Source: Abelmoschus esculentus (lineage: Eukaryota; Streptophyta; Magnoliopsida; Malvales; Malvaceae). From it: DNA of 64,000 nt. The translations under genes were made by a program, and so were the position numbers. How positions within the stretch are numbered: position 1 is the stretch's first letter; each line of letters opens with the position of its first letter. The DNA is taken from assembly GCA_035048815.1 (NCBI GenBank), contig JAUCBN010000004.1:15280001-15344000 (forward strand), written 5' to 3'. This document shows, one piece after another, positions 13,080 through 24,490 of this stretch. Under the pieces are notes generated by a model that was given only the letters and a program-made list of their open reading frames with translations, was not told the DNA's origin and searched no databases.

Positions 13080-14611
13080 TTAATTTATAAACTCTAGAAG
13101 GACATAATATCCTATTAACACAGGTAAGGACACAATAGTTCCAAAAATCACTCTGCAAAAGAAAGAAAAAATCATAATATGTAAATAATCTTCAATTAAA
13201 ATATTAAAAAAAGGAAATTATTCAGTATATTTAACCCAGTTTAAGAACAGTAAGTTAGTTCTTACGCTGTACTAAGAACTTCAGCATGCAAGCCATATTC
13301 CTTGGCAAAGATGAAGGAGATAATTGCTTGGGGCAATGCAGCCTGAAAATTGAGAGACTCATCAAGTGTAAGAATGAAAATAAAGGACCACTAAATCTCC
13401 ATTAAGTGCACAAATTAAGAAAGTTGTAGTGGAGTTATGCACGCAAAGCAATATATGAATCAGCACATTGAAAATTACAGGAAAGCAAAAGCAACCTGAA
13501 TGATAGCGACGCGTAAGACATCACCATGTAGACCGACGGCAATGCAACCGAGAGCCATGGCAGACGGTCCCGCAAGGAACCTCAAAACCATACCAAAGAT
13601 TGTCAAACTTGTACCACAGGCTACTATTTTCTCTTGCCGGGCCATGAACGTTCCTGCAACCCCACAGAGATTAATAAATAGGACAGAAATTTATACATTT
13701 TTCACTTTCAAACCCTTTTTTAACAAAAAAATAATATGCATATAATCTCACTCACCCATGCTAAACATGGCAGTACCAGTTCCTGCCTTTGACATAATCA
13801 ATATGGATCCGTCTATAATGCTTGGCATCTCAAAATGCCACCTACAAAATAAAGTGAAGTTTGTACCATTTAAATATTAAGACATGGAGTATATATAAGT
13901 AGAAAAATGATCCCAAACATTATGAAAACAAGCAGATGAACAAAGTGACCTGTTTGTAACAAAAGCCAAGGCAAGGCCAATAACACAAGCATAGGAGTTA
14001 GGATTCATTGCCAATTTCATCCCCACAACTTTGATCAGATGCCTGAAAGAAGGCCTGCTGCTGACTTCATCATCGTCATTTGTGTTCCCTTCTACATCCC
14101 TCTCATGTCCCTCTCCATCTCTTGCTGCAATAGACACTCCCGATCTCCGAAACTCCAACACGAACAACAAAATCGTTAGCCAGATGATGGATTGAATAAC
14201 AGATGACTGGACAACAAGATCAACCCCTGTTTCCCCATACATGGCTTTCATCAAGGGCACCCCTACGACCAAAGAATTAGTTAAAGTTGACAGAGAGAAG
14301 CTGGTGATGGACCAACAATAACTCCCTTTGCTACTACACTTGGCCCAAATGGCCAGAACCACCACGATGACAACCTTGGATATGGCATCGGCTCCTATAA
14401 ACCGATAATTCATTTTGAAAGGATTGATATGGCTGGTGAATTCCACGGTGAAAAGTGGTAGTGTGAAGTAGCAGACGAGGCGGTTTATAGCATCGCACTG
14501 CTCCGGACTGAATACCCCCCACCACTTCACCGAACCATACCCTAACATCAGTGCAACATAAAGAGGCACCATAGCTGCAACCACCTTGTAAACATCTTCC
14601 CACCCGATCAT
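13080..14611 (-). CDS. PIN5: Short PIN auxin efflux carrier, PIN5-like, 5 exons
   Basis: Auxin transporter of the PIN family (membrane transport protein domain). Exons on the minus strand are 14611-13950, 13841-13756, 13653-13496, 13342-13266 and 13152-13080. Every intron is GT-AG, phases match, and the sum is 1056 nt, or 351 residues, the length I recall for Arabidopsis PIN5. Residues 1-155 form the N-terminal membrane half (VPLYVALMLGYGSVKWW, CDAINRLVCYFTLPLF, NSLVVGVPLMKAMYG). Residues about 156-200 are a short hydrophilic loop, far shorter than in plasma-membrane PINs. The C-terminal half carries MSKAGTGTAMFSMG, AGPSAMALG, LRVAIIQAALPQAIISF, FAKEYGLHAEVLSTAVIFG and ends YYVLLEFIN. Short PINs of this type are known from the endoplasmic reticulum, where they affect intracellular auxin. 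No stop or frameshift is present, unlike everything around it. The start is the only ATG giving the conserved MIGWEDVYKV N-terminus. Confidence 0.95.
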
Positions 14612-14706
14612 TTTGAATTGCTGTTTCCCTCTCTTGTAGTTTTAAGTGTTCTCAAGCACTAGTTACACAATGAAACATGTTTAGCAAAGGATCGTATGGG
14701 GGTGCA

Positions 14707-14714
14707 TATTTATA
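14707..14714 (-). promoter_or_regulatory. Probable TATA box of the PIN5-like gene
   Basis: TATAAATA on the minus strand, about 96-103 bp upstream of the ATG. This would place the transcription start near 14680 with a leader of about 70 nt. It is the best TATA match close to the start codon; no transcript evidence is available. Confidence 0.55.
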
Positions 14715-15296
14715 TGCATTTCGTACATGCAAAGACCAACCATAACTTTACTTGTAGTGCAGAAATAATATACTAAATAAATATCTGTAGTGTTCATTGG
14801 TGGTGTGTATATGATTCTAAACCATGGATTCTTGAAGTTGTATGCGGTTGGAGGTTTTGATTTTTTTCTCCACATTGAAGAGGAACGTGCGTTCAACAAA
14901 TAAGGTTTTTTTGTGCTATATTCAGCAAATATCTTTTGGTAGAATAAGGAATGAGGTCCAGGCATTATTCCACCCACTAGTGCCCATAGAATCTCCCATC
15001 TTGTTTATTTATTGTCATCATCAAAATATTATATGCCGAAGTGGGTCATCTAATGAGACAGACCAACAATGGCACATATTTTAAACTAGTAAAAAATAAT
15101 GTGAAGGGAAAGTTAAAACATTACAGCAAATTAAAGCACCATCGCTTAGCAGACTGAATCACTAAACAAATACATAAAAGGCATCATAAGTTTAGCACTT
15201 GGAAAGTACTTCAAAATAAGAAGTAAAGTTTGTGTTGAAGTTTACCTCCATAAGCAAACCTTGTGCTAATTTGACCATCCAAATTGCTGTACAACA
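14715..15296. other. Upstream region of PIN5-like gene and possible 3'UTR of a neighbour
   Basis: Non-coding in all frames apart from short frames that I do not trust. The part from about 15080 to 15296 read on the minus strand has the base composition and T-rich words of a plant 3' untranslated region and would follow the putative terminal exon at 15297-15373. Confidence 0.35.
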
Positions 15297-15373
15297 TCAT
15301 GACTCTTTGGTATCAGTGGGATGCTTGCTCTCTTCAGTCCTAGTGGGGCTTTGGCTCATTAGACCGAACACTT
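15297..15373 (-). pseudogene. Possible terminal-exon remnant of an unknown host gene
   Basis: On the minus strand a pyrimidine-containing acceptor (CTTGGACACAG) is followed by an open segment reading VFGLMSQSPTRTEESKHPTD, then TKES and TGA. Local base composition is clearly more balanced than the flanks, and the sequence reads like the hydrophilic C-terminus of a real protein followed by a 3' UTR. I do not recognise the protein. No further upstream exon was found before the inverted-repeat element at about 15487, so if real it is cut off from the rest of its gene or the previous intron is very long. Confidence 0.3.
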
Positions 15374-15486
15374 CTGTGTCCAAGAAAGAACCTCACTAAT
15401 TAAAGGTGACATACAAGCACTAATATATCCTAAAAACAATTCTAATGCATAGTCGACGTAAGAGTCATAATTGATTTTTTTTAAAT

Positions 15487-16300
15487 TACATCACTGGTCA
15501 TTTAGTTAAAAGTTTAATAACAAACATGTTGCTCTTTTTCTAAAAGTAATAATTCAATCGGTCAATTATATGTTTAGAAACAAACAAGTCACTTTTCTTC
15601 TAAAACCAATAATACAATCACTTAATTATAGGTTTAGGAACAAACAAGTAACTCAATTGAAGTTTTGTGGCAAACAAGTCACTCTTTTATTAAAATTGAA
15701 AAAAGGTTAGTATAATAACAATTTTAGTCTCCAAAAACTATGTATTCTATTAATTTGGTCCTAATTTAAAATAATTCTATAAATATAACCTTTCATATTC
15801 AAAAATTCCATTAGTGAAGTGATATGTCTACTAACAAACGACGTTGAGGTCATACGTCAATTGTCTAAAAGTGAAGTGACTACCTCTATCTAGCTATCAC
15901 ATATGTTGATATCATATTGATGGACAATAAAATGGAGTGTTGTAAGTGGTTAGAATATGCGTCACAATGGTGAAATGTCAAAATTTTTAACTATAAAATA
16001 TTGTTTTTTTATTGAATTATTTTAAATTGGGACTAAATTATTATAATGAATAAGTTTTGGGATAAATATTATTAATATACCAAGCTCTTATTTTAATTTA
16101 TTGACATAGTGATTTGTTCTTCACAAAAATTTAATCAAGTGAAATATTTGTTCCTAAAATACTTATTACGTAATTAAATTGTTACATTTAAAAGAAAACT
16201 AATACGCTTGTGTTTAGATATATAATTAAATAACTAATTATTATTTTAAAAAATGACATATTTATTACTGAACCTATAACTAAATGAACTCTTAATGTAT
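15487..16300. mobile_element. Non-autonomous long-inverted-repeat DNA element
   Basis: The left arm (about 15487-15790) and right arm (about 16005-16300) are imperfect inverted repeats. The left reads GGTCATTTAGTTAAAAGTTT then AATAACAAACATGTTGCTC; the right, reverse-complemented, reads GTTCATTTAGTTATAGGTTC then AGTAATAAATATGTCA. Identity by eye is roughly 70-75%. There is no coding capacity; the spacer of about 210 bp is unique. Long inverted arms with no ORF suggest a MULE-type or foldback MITE. Exact ends and target duplication are not resolved. Confidence 0.55.
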
Positions 16301-19300
16301 ATACCCTTCTTTATTATCATGACCTAATGCGTTAGAATTTCAAGCACTCTGATAGCTGGTTAAAGCATCTTTGGCAAATCCTGACGTGATGGATAAGAAT
16401 ATAGAATAAGTTACATTTGGGTTGATTATATGATATATGCTTCATATAATGGGATTCTTTGTTATTTACAGATATTTTTTGGTAGGGACAAACATAATAT
16501 TTTATATTAGAAATATAAATTTTTAAAAAATAATATTAAAATTTTGATAATATAAAATTATAAAATTTTAATTGTGCGAAATCATAAATATGTGTCGGTG
16601 AAATAAAAAAAAACTTTCATATTTATGGTTCTTAATGGTACTAATGAGAAAAGAAAATGTAAGTTATGGGATTTTTAATATTCTGAAGGTATATATATAT
16701 ATATATATATTTAATCTTAATTAAATACATATCTTATAAATAAAGTTATTTAAATTTAAATTTTTAAATGATTATTATTCTTTTTATAAATTCTTTTTAT
16801 AAAAAAATAATATTATTCTTTTTACTGAGTTCAATTATAAATTCAATTTAAAATTTAATTGATAATAAGTGTCAAAAGTCAACTTAAATATAATATTAAG
16901 AAGGTTAAAGTATTTATCTGACATTAACCAACGAACGTCAGTTTAAATAGCAAGTAATTTTATAATATTTAAGTAGGAGTTAAGTTTGAGACGATATGCA
17001 TATAAATTTTTTTTGTTTCGAGATTCACATATATCGTAATTAAATGAAATATACGAATCAAATCAAATTAGTCATAAAACCCTAAAAATCTAAAAGGCAA
17101 CCAAAAATATATTTATACGGCCATTGAATTTATTTTCTTTTCAATTTGGTATTTATGCATTTTTGTCGCAATTCGAATCTCCGATAATTTTTCTATCAAC
17201 CCATTCTAATGTTTTTAAGAATAAAAGTAATAAAAATGGTTTAAAAAACTTAAAAAGGATATGAAGAATTCAAAACAAAAACTACAAAATCCTAAAAATC
17301 TAAAAAGAAATAAAGAATAGTAAAATGTTATATATATATATATATATATATTAAAAATTGCAATTAAAATTTGATTGATGTTGATTAACTGTTGACCAAA
17401 GTGAAGTTGACTGATGTTGTCAACTGTTGAGAATTGAGATCACTGACCACAGCAACCACTGTTGACTTCTATAGATTTAATTTTTTGATTTTTTTAGTTT
17501 TTTAAATTAGTATGTTTTTTATAATTTTAATTCGGATAGCTTTTTCTTTCAAGAAAATATAATTTTCAATCATTTTAATATTTTGATGTTTTAAAAAAAT
17601 TACTACATGATATATAATTATATCTGCATGTCACAAAAAGTTAATATTATTATAAAAACATTATTAAAATGATTAGGACCGTTTCAGATGTTTTTGAGGC
17701 CCTAACCAAAATCTTAAAATAAGTCTTTATAAAATAAAAATATATTTTATCTATTTAAATTATCAATTTATTATAAAAATATAATTAAACTCTTTTAATA
17801 CGTTATTTTTATTATATTATTAAAAAATTATCTCAAATAGAATTTAAACAATAAAGAACAATCAATAAATTATAAGAATATCACTCGAAAAAACTCGTTC
17901 TCCGAACATTCTTTAATATAATATAAATTCATCAATCAAATCCTTATCAGCAACTTCATCCAAAATAATTATAGTGTGAATATAATATTTTAAGATAATT
18001 ATTTTTAATGTTTTATGAATATTAATTAATAAAGATTAAATAAAAATTGAGTATCTTGATTTTTTAAAGATTAATCTTAAATAAAATTATGGTTTATTTA
18101 TTTATTTTGATGGAATTTGAATTGATTGTCTTATTTTTTAATATAACATTGTTTGTTGTAAATTTTACGGTTATAAATTTTAAAAAGCTGTAAATTAGAT
18201 AGCTCTTTTAATTTATTTTTAATTTAATAACATTTAATTTCTTTAATTGATTACAATCAATGATAGAAATAGAATATTAATTGTTGTATTAATTAAAAAA
18301 TATGTGAGACCTATTATAAAAAAAAATTATAGACTCATATCATAATAAAATTTATTTATTAATTAGAATTTATAGTGTTTTTACTATTTTAAATCTTTTA
18401 AATTTAATAATTCATTTACGAAAGCATATAATAACTCTATATTTTTTGGGCCCTACAAAAGTGTGGCCAGAGTAAGAGCTCAGCCTGCTCCTACCCTACC
18501 CTTAGCCGGGCATGAAAATGGTGGAGAAGAAAATAGTTATACAATATATATGTAAATAAAAAGTTTCAAATTTATGGGTAAGATACTTTAATTTATTAAG
18601 TGGTCAAAGATATTATATGTTTTTTAATTTAGATAATTTTTGTTTTTTAAGAAAATTTATATTTATATTTTTTAATATTTATTTAATTTTCTAGAAGTAT
18701 ATAATAATTTTTAAATATTTTAATATTTCGATTTATATAAGAACATCTTTTACGTGATATAATATTATATTTGCATATCATCAAAAAGTTAATATTGTTA
18801 TAAAAAAAATATCAGAATGGTGGAGAGTAAAATAATTTATGCATATTATATATATAATTAAGAAGTGTGAAATATAGGGGTCAAGCAAAGATACTATAAT
18901 TTTATAAGTAGACAAAGATGCCATCCGTTTTTATTTTATATAAATTTAAATTTTAATATTTATATTAAAAATATTTATTATCGTTTTATTAAAAAATAGA
19001 GTTAGAATTTAAGAGGAATATTTTATTTTTAGGTATATAATTTTTTGAGTATTAAGTTTTTCTAAATATTAAATATTTTGGCCCGATCTTAGCCCATAAA
19101 ATCCAAATACCCGTAAAATGAGTATTGTGTATTTGTTTCAAATTTTTATTTATTTATTTTTTAATTTAAAAGTTTTAAAGAACACATAATAAATACATAA
19201 AATTTAAAAGTTTATAATACATAATCTAAATATGCATTATAAAAAATAATTGATTTAAAATTAGTTTTAAGATAGAAATATTTTGATATATATATATATA

Positions 19301-19690
19301 TATTAAAGTTTATCATTGAAAAGATAATAAAATATTAATTTCATTTTTAATCTTTTATTAATAAATCAATAAAAATACTTTTTTAAAAATTAAAACTTAA
19401 AAATACATAATACAAACATAAGAACTTAAAGATTTAAATTTAATTTTAGAATAAAATATTAAAAACGTAAAACAAAAATATAATTTAAAACTATAAGATA
19501 AATATATTAAAAATATTTGGTTGAATACCAGATCTAGTCTTATTATTGTTTAAAAAAAATATTTGATTTTTTAAAAGTTTGATCTAATATTTTTGAACAC
19601 TTTACTGATTCTGTTGTATAAAAAATTATTCGAAACAGTTTAAGATTTTTCCCCCCCAAGAATTCAACGTTCCCCGACATTTTCCATATC
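16301..19690. other. AT-rich intergenic DNA with microsatellites and decayed repeats
   Basis: No gene was seen. It contains (TA)n runs near 16690-16711, 17328-17351 and 19289-19304. A decayed duplicated unit of about 300 bp is visible: AATGGTGGAGAAGAAAATAG at 18510 and AATGGTGGAGAGTAAAATAA near 18816. A related piece at 17520-17675 is separated by an approximately 830-bp GC-richer-ended block (17676-18508) that looks inserted. Nothing is coding. Confidence 0.5.
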
Positions 19691-19841
19691 TGTTGAGGAT
19701 TAAAAACGGTTGAGATGGTTAGTTTGTTATTTTCCAATTTGTTAGTCAGTTGAGTTTACCAAATATTGTATATCACTAATAGTGTAAACACCAAAGCACA
19801 ATTAAAATACAATGAAAATTCCAGTATTCTTGTTTTCAACA
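19691..19841 (+). repeat. 5' LTR of the short-LTR copia element
   Basis: Starts TGTTGAGGATTAAAAACGG and ends TTGTTTTCAACA. It is followed at once by TTGTATCACGAGCC, which matches the initiator-Met PBS TGGTATCAGAGCC apart from one substitution and one inserted base. Confidence 0.92.
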
Positions 19842-19965
19842 TTGTATCACGAGCCTTTAATATTTTTTTAACTCAAAGTTGTCGGTCAACCCAAAAAGTT
19901 CATTTTTTCCAAATTCTCTTGAACTTAGGGTTCTCCTAATTTCCCCAATTTTTTTTATTCCAGTT

Positions 19966-20934
19966 ATGGCAGAGGTTCTTGATTTCAATCATGCCCTCTA
20001 CTCGCATTCATCGGATACGTCGGGCACTTTGTTGATTTCCCATCAACTCACCGGCATGGAAAATTACAACGTCTGGAGTAGGTCGATGCGAATCGCACTA
20101 TTGGCAAAAAATAAGCTCGACTTCATCGATGGTGTCTGCAAGAAGGAAAATTTCAACAACTTTCTGCACTCACAATGGGATCGATGCAACGCCCTCGTCC
20201 TTTCATGGATTTTTAACACTGTAAGTAAGGATCTTTCTGTTGGAATAGTCTTTATTTCTGACGCTGCTCTTGTCTGGAAAGATTTAAAAGAACGATTTGT
20301 TAAAATTGATGGTTCGCGTGTTTACTTTCTCCATCGAGAAAATGCGACCTTCGTTCGAGGAGATACTTCTGTTTCGGTATATTTTACACGCCTAAAGTCT
20401 TTTTGGGATGAATACAATTCTCTAGTGCCTTTTTCCACCTGTGATTGTGAATTTTCGCAACAGAACCTTTGTCATATGGTTCAACAAAGACTTTTTCAAT
20501 TCCTAATGGGTTTAAACGAGACATACTCTGTTGATCCTAGCCAGATTTTGCTTATGCAATCATTGCCTTCGGTCAATCGAGCTTACTCCATGATCACTCA
20601 GAAAGAATCACAGCGATTGCATCTCAATGGCTCTTCTTCTTTTCTAGATTCAACAGTTTTGTATTCTCGTGCACCTGAAAATTCAGAACGCAAACGTTTT
20701 AATGGTTTTTGTGATCATTGTAAAATTAAAGGTCACAAACAAGAAAATTGTTATCGTCTAGTTGGATTTCCACCGGACTTCAAGTTCAACAAAAAGAAAG
20801 GACGTCAAGCTGCTATGGCAACGACCACTATAATCAATTCTGATCCTACTCTTGATTCCCCACGCTCTGTTGCTTCTACTTCACCATCTTTCACACAAGA
20901 GCAGTACAATCAAATTTTGGGCTTACTACAATAA
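19966..20934 (+). CDS. Copia Gag with N-terminal copia domain and zinc knuckle
   Basis: Nucleocapsid precursor of the copia element, 322 residues. The ATG chosen (MAEVLDFNHALY) is the first in frame and fits the family; the frame is open for 87 nt further upstream without an ATG. Residues about 20-60 hold the copia-type Gag N-terminal motif (LISHQLTGMENYNVWSRSMR), followed by the UBN2-like region (WDRCNALVLSWIFNTVSKDL, DLKERF). Near the C-terminus lies a CCHC knuckle CDHCKIKGHKQENC. The frame ends in TAA just before the protease, where an intact element of this type normally continues as one polyprotein, so this stop may be a mutation. It is the longest uninterrupted transposon ORF in the window. 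Confidence 0.85.
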   Translation: MAEVLDFNHALYSHSSDTSGTLLISHQLTGMENYNVWSRSMRIALLAKNKLDFIDGVCKKENFNNFLHSQWDRCNALVLSWIFNTVSKDLSVGIVFISDAALVWKDLKERFVKIDGSRVYFLHRENATFVRGDTSVSVYFTRLKSFWDEYNSLVPFSTCDCEFSQQNLCHMVQQRLFQFLMGLNETYSVDPSQILLMQSLPSVNRAYSMITQKESQRLHLNGSSSFLDSTVLYSRAPENSERKRFNGFCDHCKIKGHKQENCYRLVGFPPDFKFNKKKGRQAAMATTTIINSDPTLDSPRSVASTSPSFTQEQYNQILGLLQ

Positions 20935-22371
20935 TCTCCTGCTCATGATACTGTTGTTAATATAGCAGGTATAATTTCAAGTGCTTTACCCACCACTAAT
21001 GCTTCTGTTTCCTGGATTATAGACACAAGGGCAACTGATCACATTGTGTCTGTTTCAAGAGTTTGAGTTCTCCTATTTCATGTGCTTCCCACTCACGTTC
21101 TGTCCATTTACCAAATGGTAAAACCGTTCCAATTACTCACATAGGTTCTTATAAGATAGATAACAATAATTTCTTCCATCATATTTTGTTTGTTCCCCAT
21201 TTCAACTATAATCTCTTGTCTGTTTCTAAACTTACCCGAAATCTCAATTGCTTTGTTACCATTTATCTTGATTTTTGTCTTTTGCAGGATCTCTCCACTG
21301 GAAGGATAAAGAGGATTGGTAAAGAATCTGCTAGACTTTATTTCTTTGAGCCGTCTGACATACGTTCTAGTTTATTTTTTGTTCAGTGTAATTCTACCTC
21401 ATTCACAATGTTAGTCATCCTTTACATTCACAATGTATGAAATCTTCTGTTGATAATAAAAATCATGATTGGCATGCACGTTTAGGCTATGCTTCTTCTT
21501 CTGCTTTGTGCAATATGCCACCTTTAACCTCTGTTGTTTTGGATGATTTTAGTATAAGTTCTTGCCCTGATTGTCCCTTAGCTAAAGAAACAAGATTACC
21601 TTTTTCTACTAGTCAAACTAGATCATCTGCTCCTTTTGATCTTATCCACATAGACATACGAGGACCTTATCGGGTGTCAACCCATTCTGGTTGTAGGTTT
21701 TTTCTTATCATAATTGACGATTACTCAAGAATGTGTTTAATTTTTTTGCTAAAACTCAAAAGTGACACAATCTTAAAACTCAAAACCTTTTTACTCAGTT
21801 TTCTGCCCAGATTAAAATCATAAGAAGTGATAATGGCAGTGAATTTTTCAACAATGAGTGTTCTGCCTTTTTTACATCTTTAGGAGTTATACACAAAAGT
21901 ACATATGTCCATACTTTTCAACAAAATGGGATAGCTGAACGTAAACATAGGCATATCTTAGAAGTAGCTCGAGTTCTTAAATTTCAATCACAAGTGCCAT
22001 TAAAATTTTTGGGAGAATGTGTCACAACAGCTTGTTACATTATCAATAGGCTGCCTACTTCTGTTTTATGTTGGAAAACACCTTTTGAAATACTTTATAA
22101 CAAAGTGCCTAATTTTTCCCACATGAGAATTTTTGGGTGCTTAGCTTATGCAACACAACCTAACTACCATGATAAGTTTTCACCTAAGGCCATTTCATAT
22201 GTTTTCCTAGGCTATTTCAGTACACAAAAAGGGTATTTGTTGTTTAATCTTACCACCAAAATTTTCTTTGTCAATAGGGATGTTATTTTCCATGAAACTA
22301 TGTTCCCTTTCTCTTTTTCTCGTTTTCAAAATTCTTTTTTTTCCTTTGAATTTTTCAGCTTTAGATTCTAA
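20935..22371 (+). pseudogene. Copia protease and integrase, broken
   Basis: After the Gag stop the same frame reads the protease motif WIIDTRATDHIVS, in which the catalytic D-T/S-G-A has become D-T-R-A (GGG to AGG type change). A frameshift near 21060 leads to the frame 21063-21440, then 21437-21823 with the pre-integrase zinc region (WHARLGYASSSAL and CPDCPLAKETRLPF) and the first integrase aspartate (HIDIRGPYR). A second frameshift near 21800 restores RSDNGSEF (second aspartate) and NGIAERKHRHIL (glutamate) and the FGCLAYA motif. It ends TAA at 22369-22371. The protein cannot be made in one piece. Confidence 0.88.
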
Positions 22372-24303
22372 TTTTTTAAACATTAATATTCCACCACAAT
22401 CACCTATTGATTCACCACAATCAGATCATCAATCACACCCATAACTAGATCCTCAATCTACCTCACAACCTACTGATTCACCAAATCATGTTTCATCACC
22501 AACTTCCCAATCTACCTCACAATCAAATCCACAATCTGTTTCTCAACTTGATACACAACCTGTAGAAACTACATCTCCAGCACAGCTTGTAAGACATTCT
22601 TCTCGTGTGCCTAAAGAACCCAATTGGCTCAAAGATTATGTCCGTTCTTACCATTTCACTTCACCTCCCACCGGTCAGTATCCTCTTTCTTCTTCCATTT
22701 TTTATTTTTATTTTCATTTACCTATGCATACTCAAATATTTATCTCTGCCACTTCATCTTTGCTTGAACCTTGTACTTATAATGAAGTCATCAAATCTCC
22801 TCATTGGGTTCAAGCCATGAAAGAGGAAGTTCAAGCTCTTGAAACTGACAACACTTGGTCAGTTGTACCTTTGCCTCCTAGGAAAGTGCCGATTGGGTGT
22901 AAATGAGTCAATAAGATCAAATATAATGCCTCGGGTGATATTGAGAGGTTCAAGGAACGGCTTATCGCCGTTTTACTCAAAAGGAGGGTGTAGACTTTGT
23001 TGATACCTTCTCTCCGGTGGTTAAGATCACTACTGTCAATTTAATATTTGCTTTGGCTTCAATGTTTAACTGGACTTTGTGCCAAATGTATGTCTTCAAT
23101 GCTTTTTTACAAGGTGATCTTCCTGAAGAAGTGTTCATGGAATTACTGAAAGGTTTTTGTAGCCAGGGAGAGCATATGCTGTGTCGGCTACAAAAATCGT
23201 TGTATGGACTAAAACAAACTTTTAGGCAATGGAATGCCAAACTAACAGAAGCACTTTTAACAACAGGGTATAATCAAAGCAAATATGACTATTCATTGTT
23301 TACAAAACATCAAGATTCTGGAGTAGTCATCTTGTTGGTTTATGTAGATGATCTTTTGATAACAAGGAATAATGATAGTATGATTGAAGATTTGAAACAT
23401 ACTTTAAACACAAACTTCAAGATGAAGGACTTGGGAGAATTAAAAAAAAATTAGATTAAAAATTTTAAAATCAAAAAAGAAATTGTCTTAAACCAGCGCA
23501 AATATGCTTTGGAGCTGGTGGAAGTACTGGTTTAGGGGGAGCAAAACCATCATCTACACCACTTGAATCAAACAACAAACTCACTTCTATGGCTTACGAT
23601 GAAGTTATACAAGGAGGAGACTCTAAGAAAGATACATTGGTTGACAAAACAAGGTACCAAAGACTTATTGGGAGGTTAATATATCTTACACATACTAGAC
23701 CGGATATAACCTTCTCAATTCATCACTTAAGTCAGTTCATGCATCAACCCAAAAAAAAAACATCTTGAAGCAGCATTTAGGGTGGTAAGATACATTAAGA
23801 AGAATCCAGGTCAAGGGATTCTATTTGAAGCAAAAGATAATTGTTAGCTTATGGCATATTGTGGCTCTGATTGGGTTGCTTGCCTCATGACTCGATGGTC
23901 GGTAACTGGCTTTTGCATAAAGTTAGGTGGATCCTTGATTTCCTAAAAATCGAAAAAACAAACAACAGTGACACGTCCATCAGCCGAAGCGGAATATAGA
24001 AGCATGACAAACACAACAATGGAGATAGTTTGGTTGAAGGGTTTGATGATAAAATTGAAGATGAATCAAGGAAAACCGACCAAACTCTTTTGTGATAGTA
24101 AAGCAGCAGTACAGATTGTAGCAAACCCTGTGTACCACGAAAGGATCAAGCATATCGAGATCGATTATCATTTTATCAGGGAAAAAATTCAATAAGGATT
24201 GATAGAAACACATCATGTGCGGACATCGGAACAATTGACAGATATCATGACCAAAGGTTTAGGTGTAAGTCAACATGATTATATTGTATCCAAGTTGGGG
24301 TAA
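22372..24303 (+). pseudogene. Copia reverse transcriptase and RNase H, broken
   Basis: A Ser/Pro/Gln-rich linker (22390-22600) with one stop leads into WVQAMKEEVQALETDNTWSV, the start of the copia RT. A stop at 22903 and a frameshift near 22975 precede FVDTFSPVVK and the main RT block. Catalytic YVDD is intact (23341-23352), as is LQKSLYGLKQ. The frame breaks again after KDLGELKKN. RNase H pieces follow: YLTHTRPDITFSI, CGSDWVA (canonical D), SAEAEYRSM, CDSKAA, with stops near 23846, 23944 and 24193. The reading ends at KLGV, TAA 24301-24303. Confidence 0.88.
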
Positions 24304-24336
24304 AAGATTTCTTCCACCCTCCAACTTGAGGGGGAG

Positions 24337-24490
24337 TGTTGAGGATTAAAAATGGTTGAGATGATTAGTTTGTTATTTTTCAATTTGTTAGTCAATTGAA
24401 TTTACCAAATGTTGTATATAAACACTGATAGTGTAAACACCAAAACACAATTACAATACAATAAAAATTTCAGTATTCTTGTTTTCAACG
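24337..24490 (+). repeat. 3' LTR of the short-LTR copia element, with PPT
   Basis: Starts TGTTGAGGATTAAAAATGG directly after the polypurine tract TTGAGGGGGAG (24326-24336) and ends TTGTTTTCAACG, the final A being mutated. A TATA-like TATATAAA lies at 24414-24421. Confidence 0.92.

Larger units (their letters stand above)
19691..24490 (+). mobile_element. Ty1/copia retrotransposon with very short LTRs
   Basis: Structurally complete copia element of 4.8 kb: 151-bp 5' LTR, a PBS-like site, gag, protease, integrase, reverse transcriptase, RNase H, polypurine tract, 154-bp 3' LTR. Domain order PR-INT-RT-RH is diagnostic of Ty1/copia. LTRs differ at roughly a dozen positions, so insertion is not recent. 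No clear 5-bp target duplication flanks it. Coding sequence is broken by several frameshifts and stops, so it is dead unless complemented. Confidence 0.93.

Noticed and set aside
14842..15084. 80-codon plus-strand ORF upstream of PIN5
   Set aside because: No domain, lies opposite the PIN5 upstream region, no splice partners.
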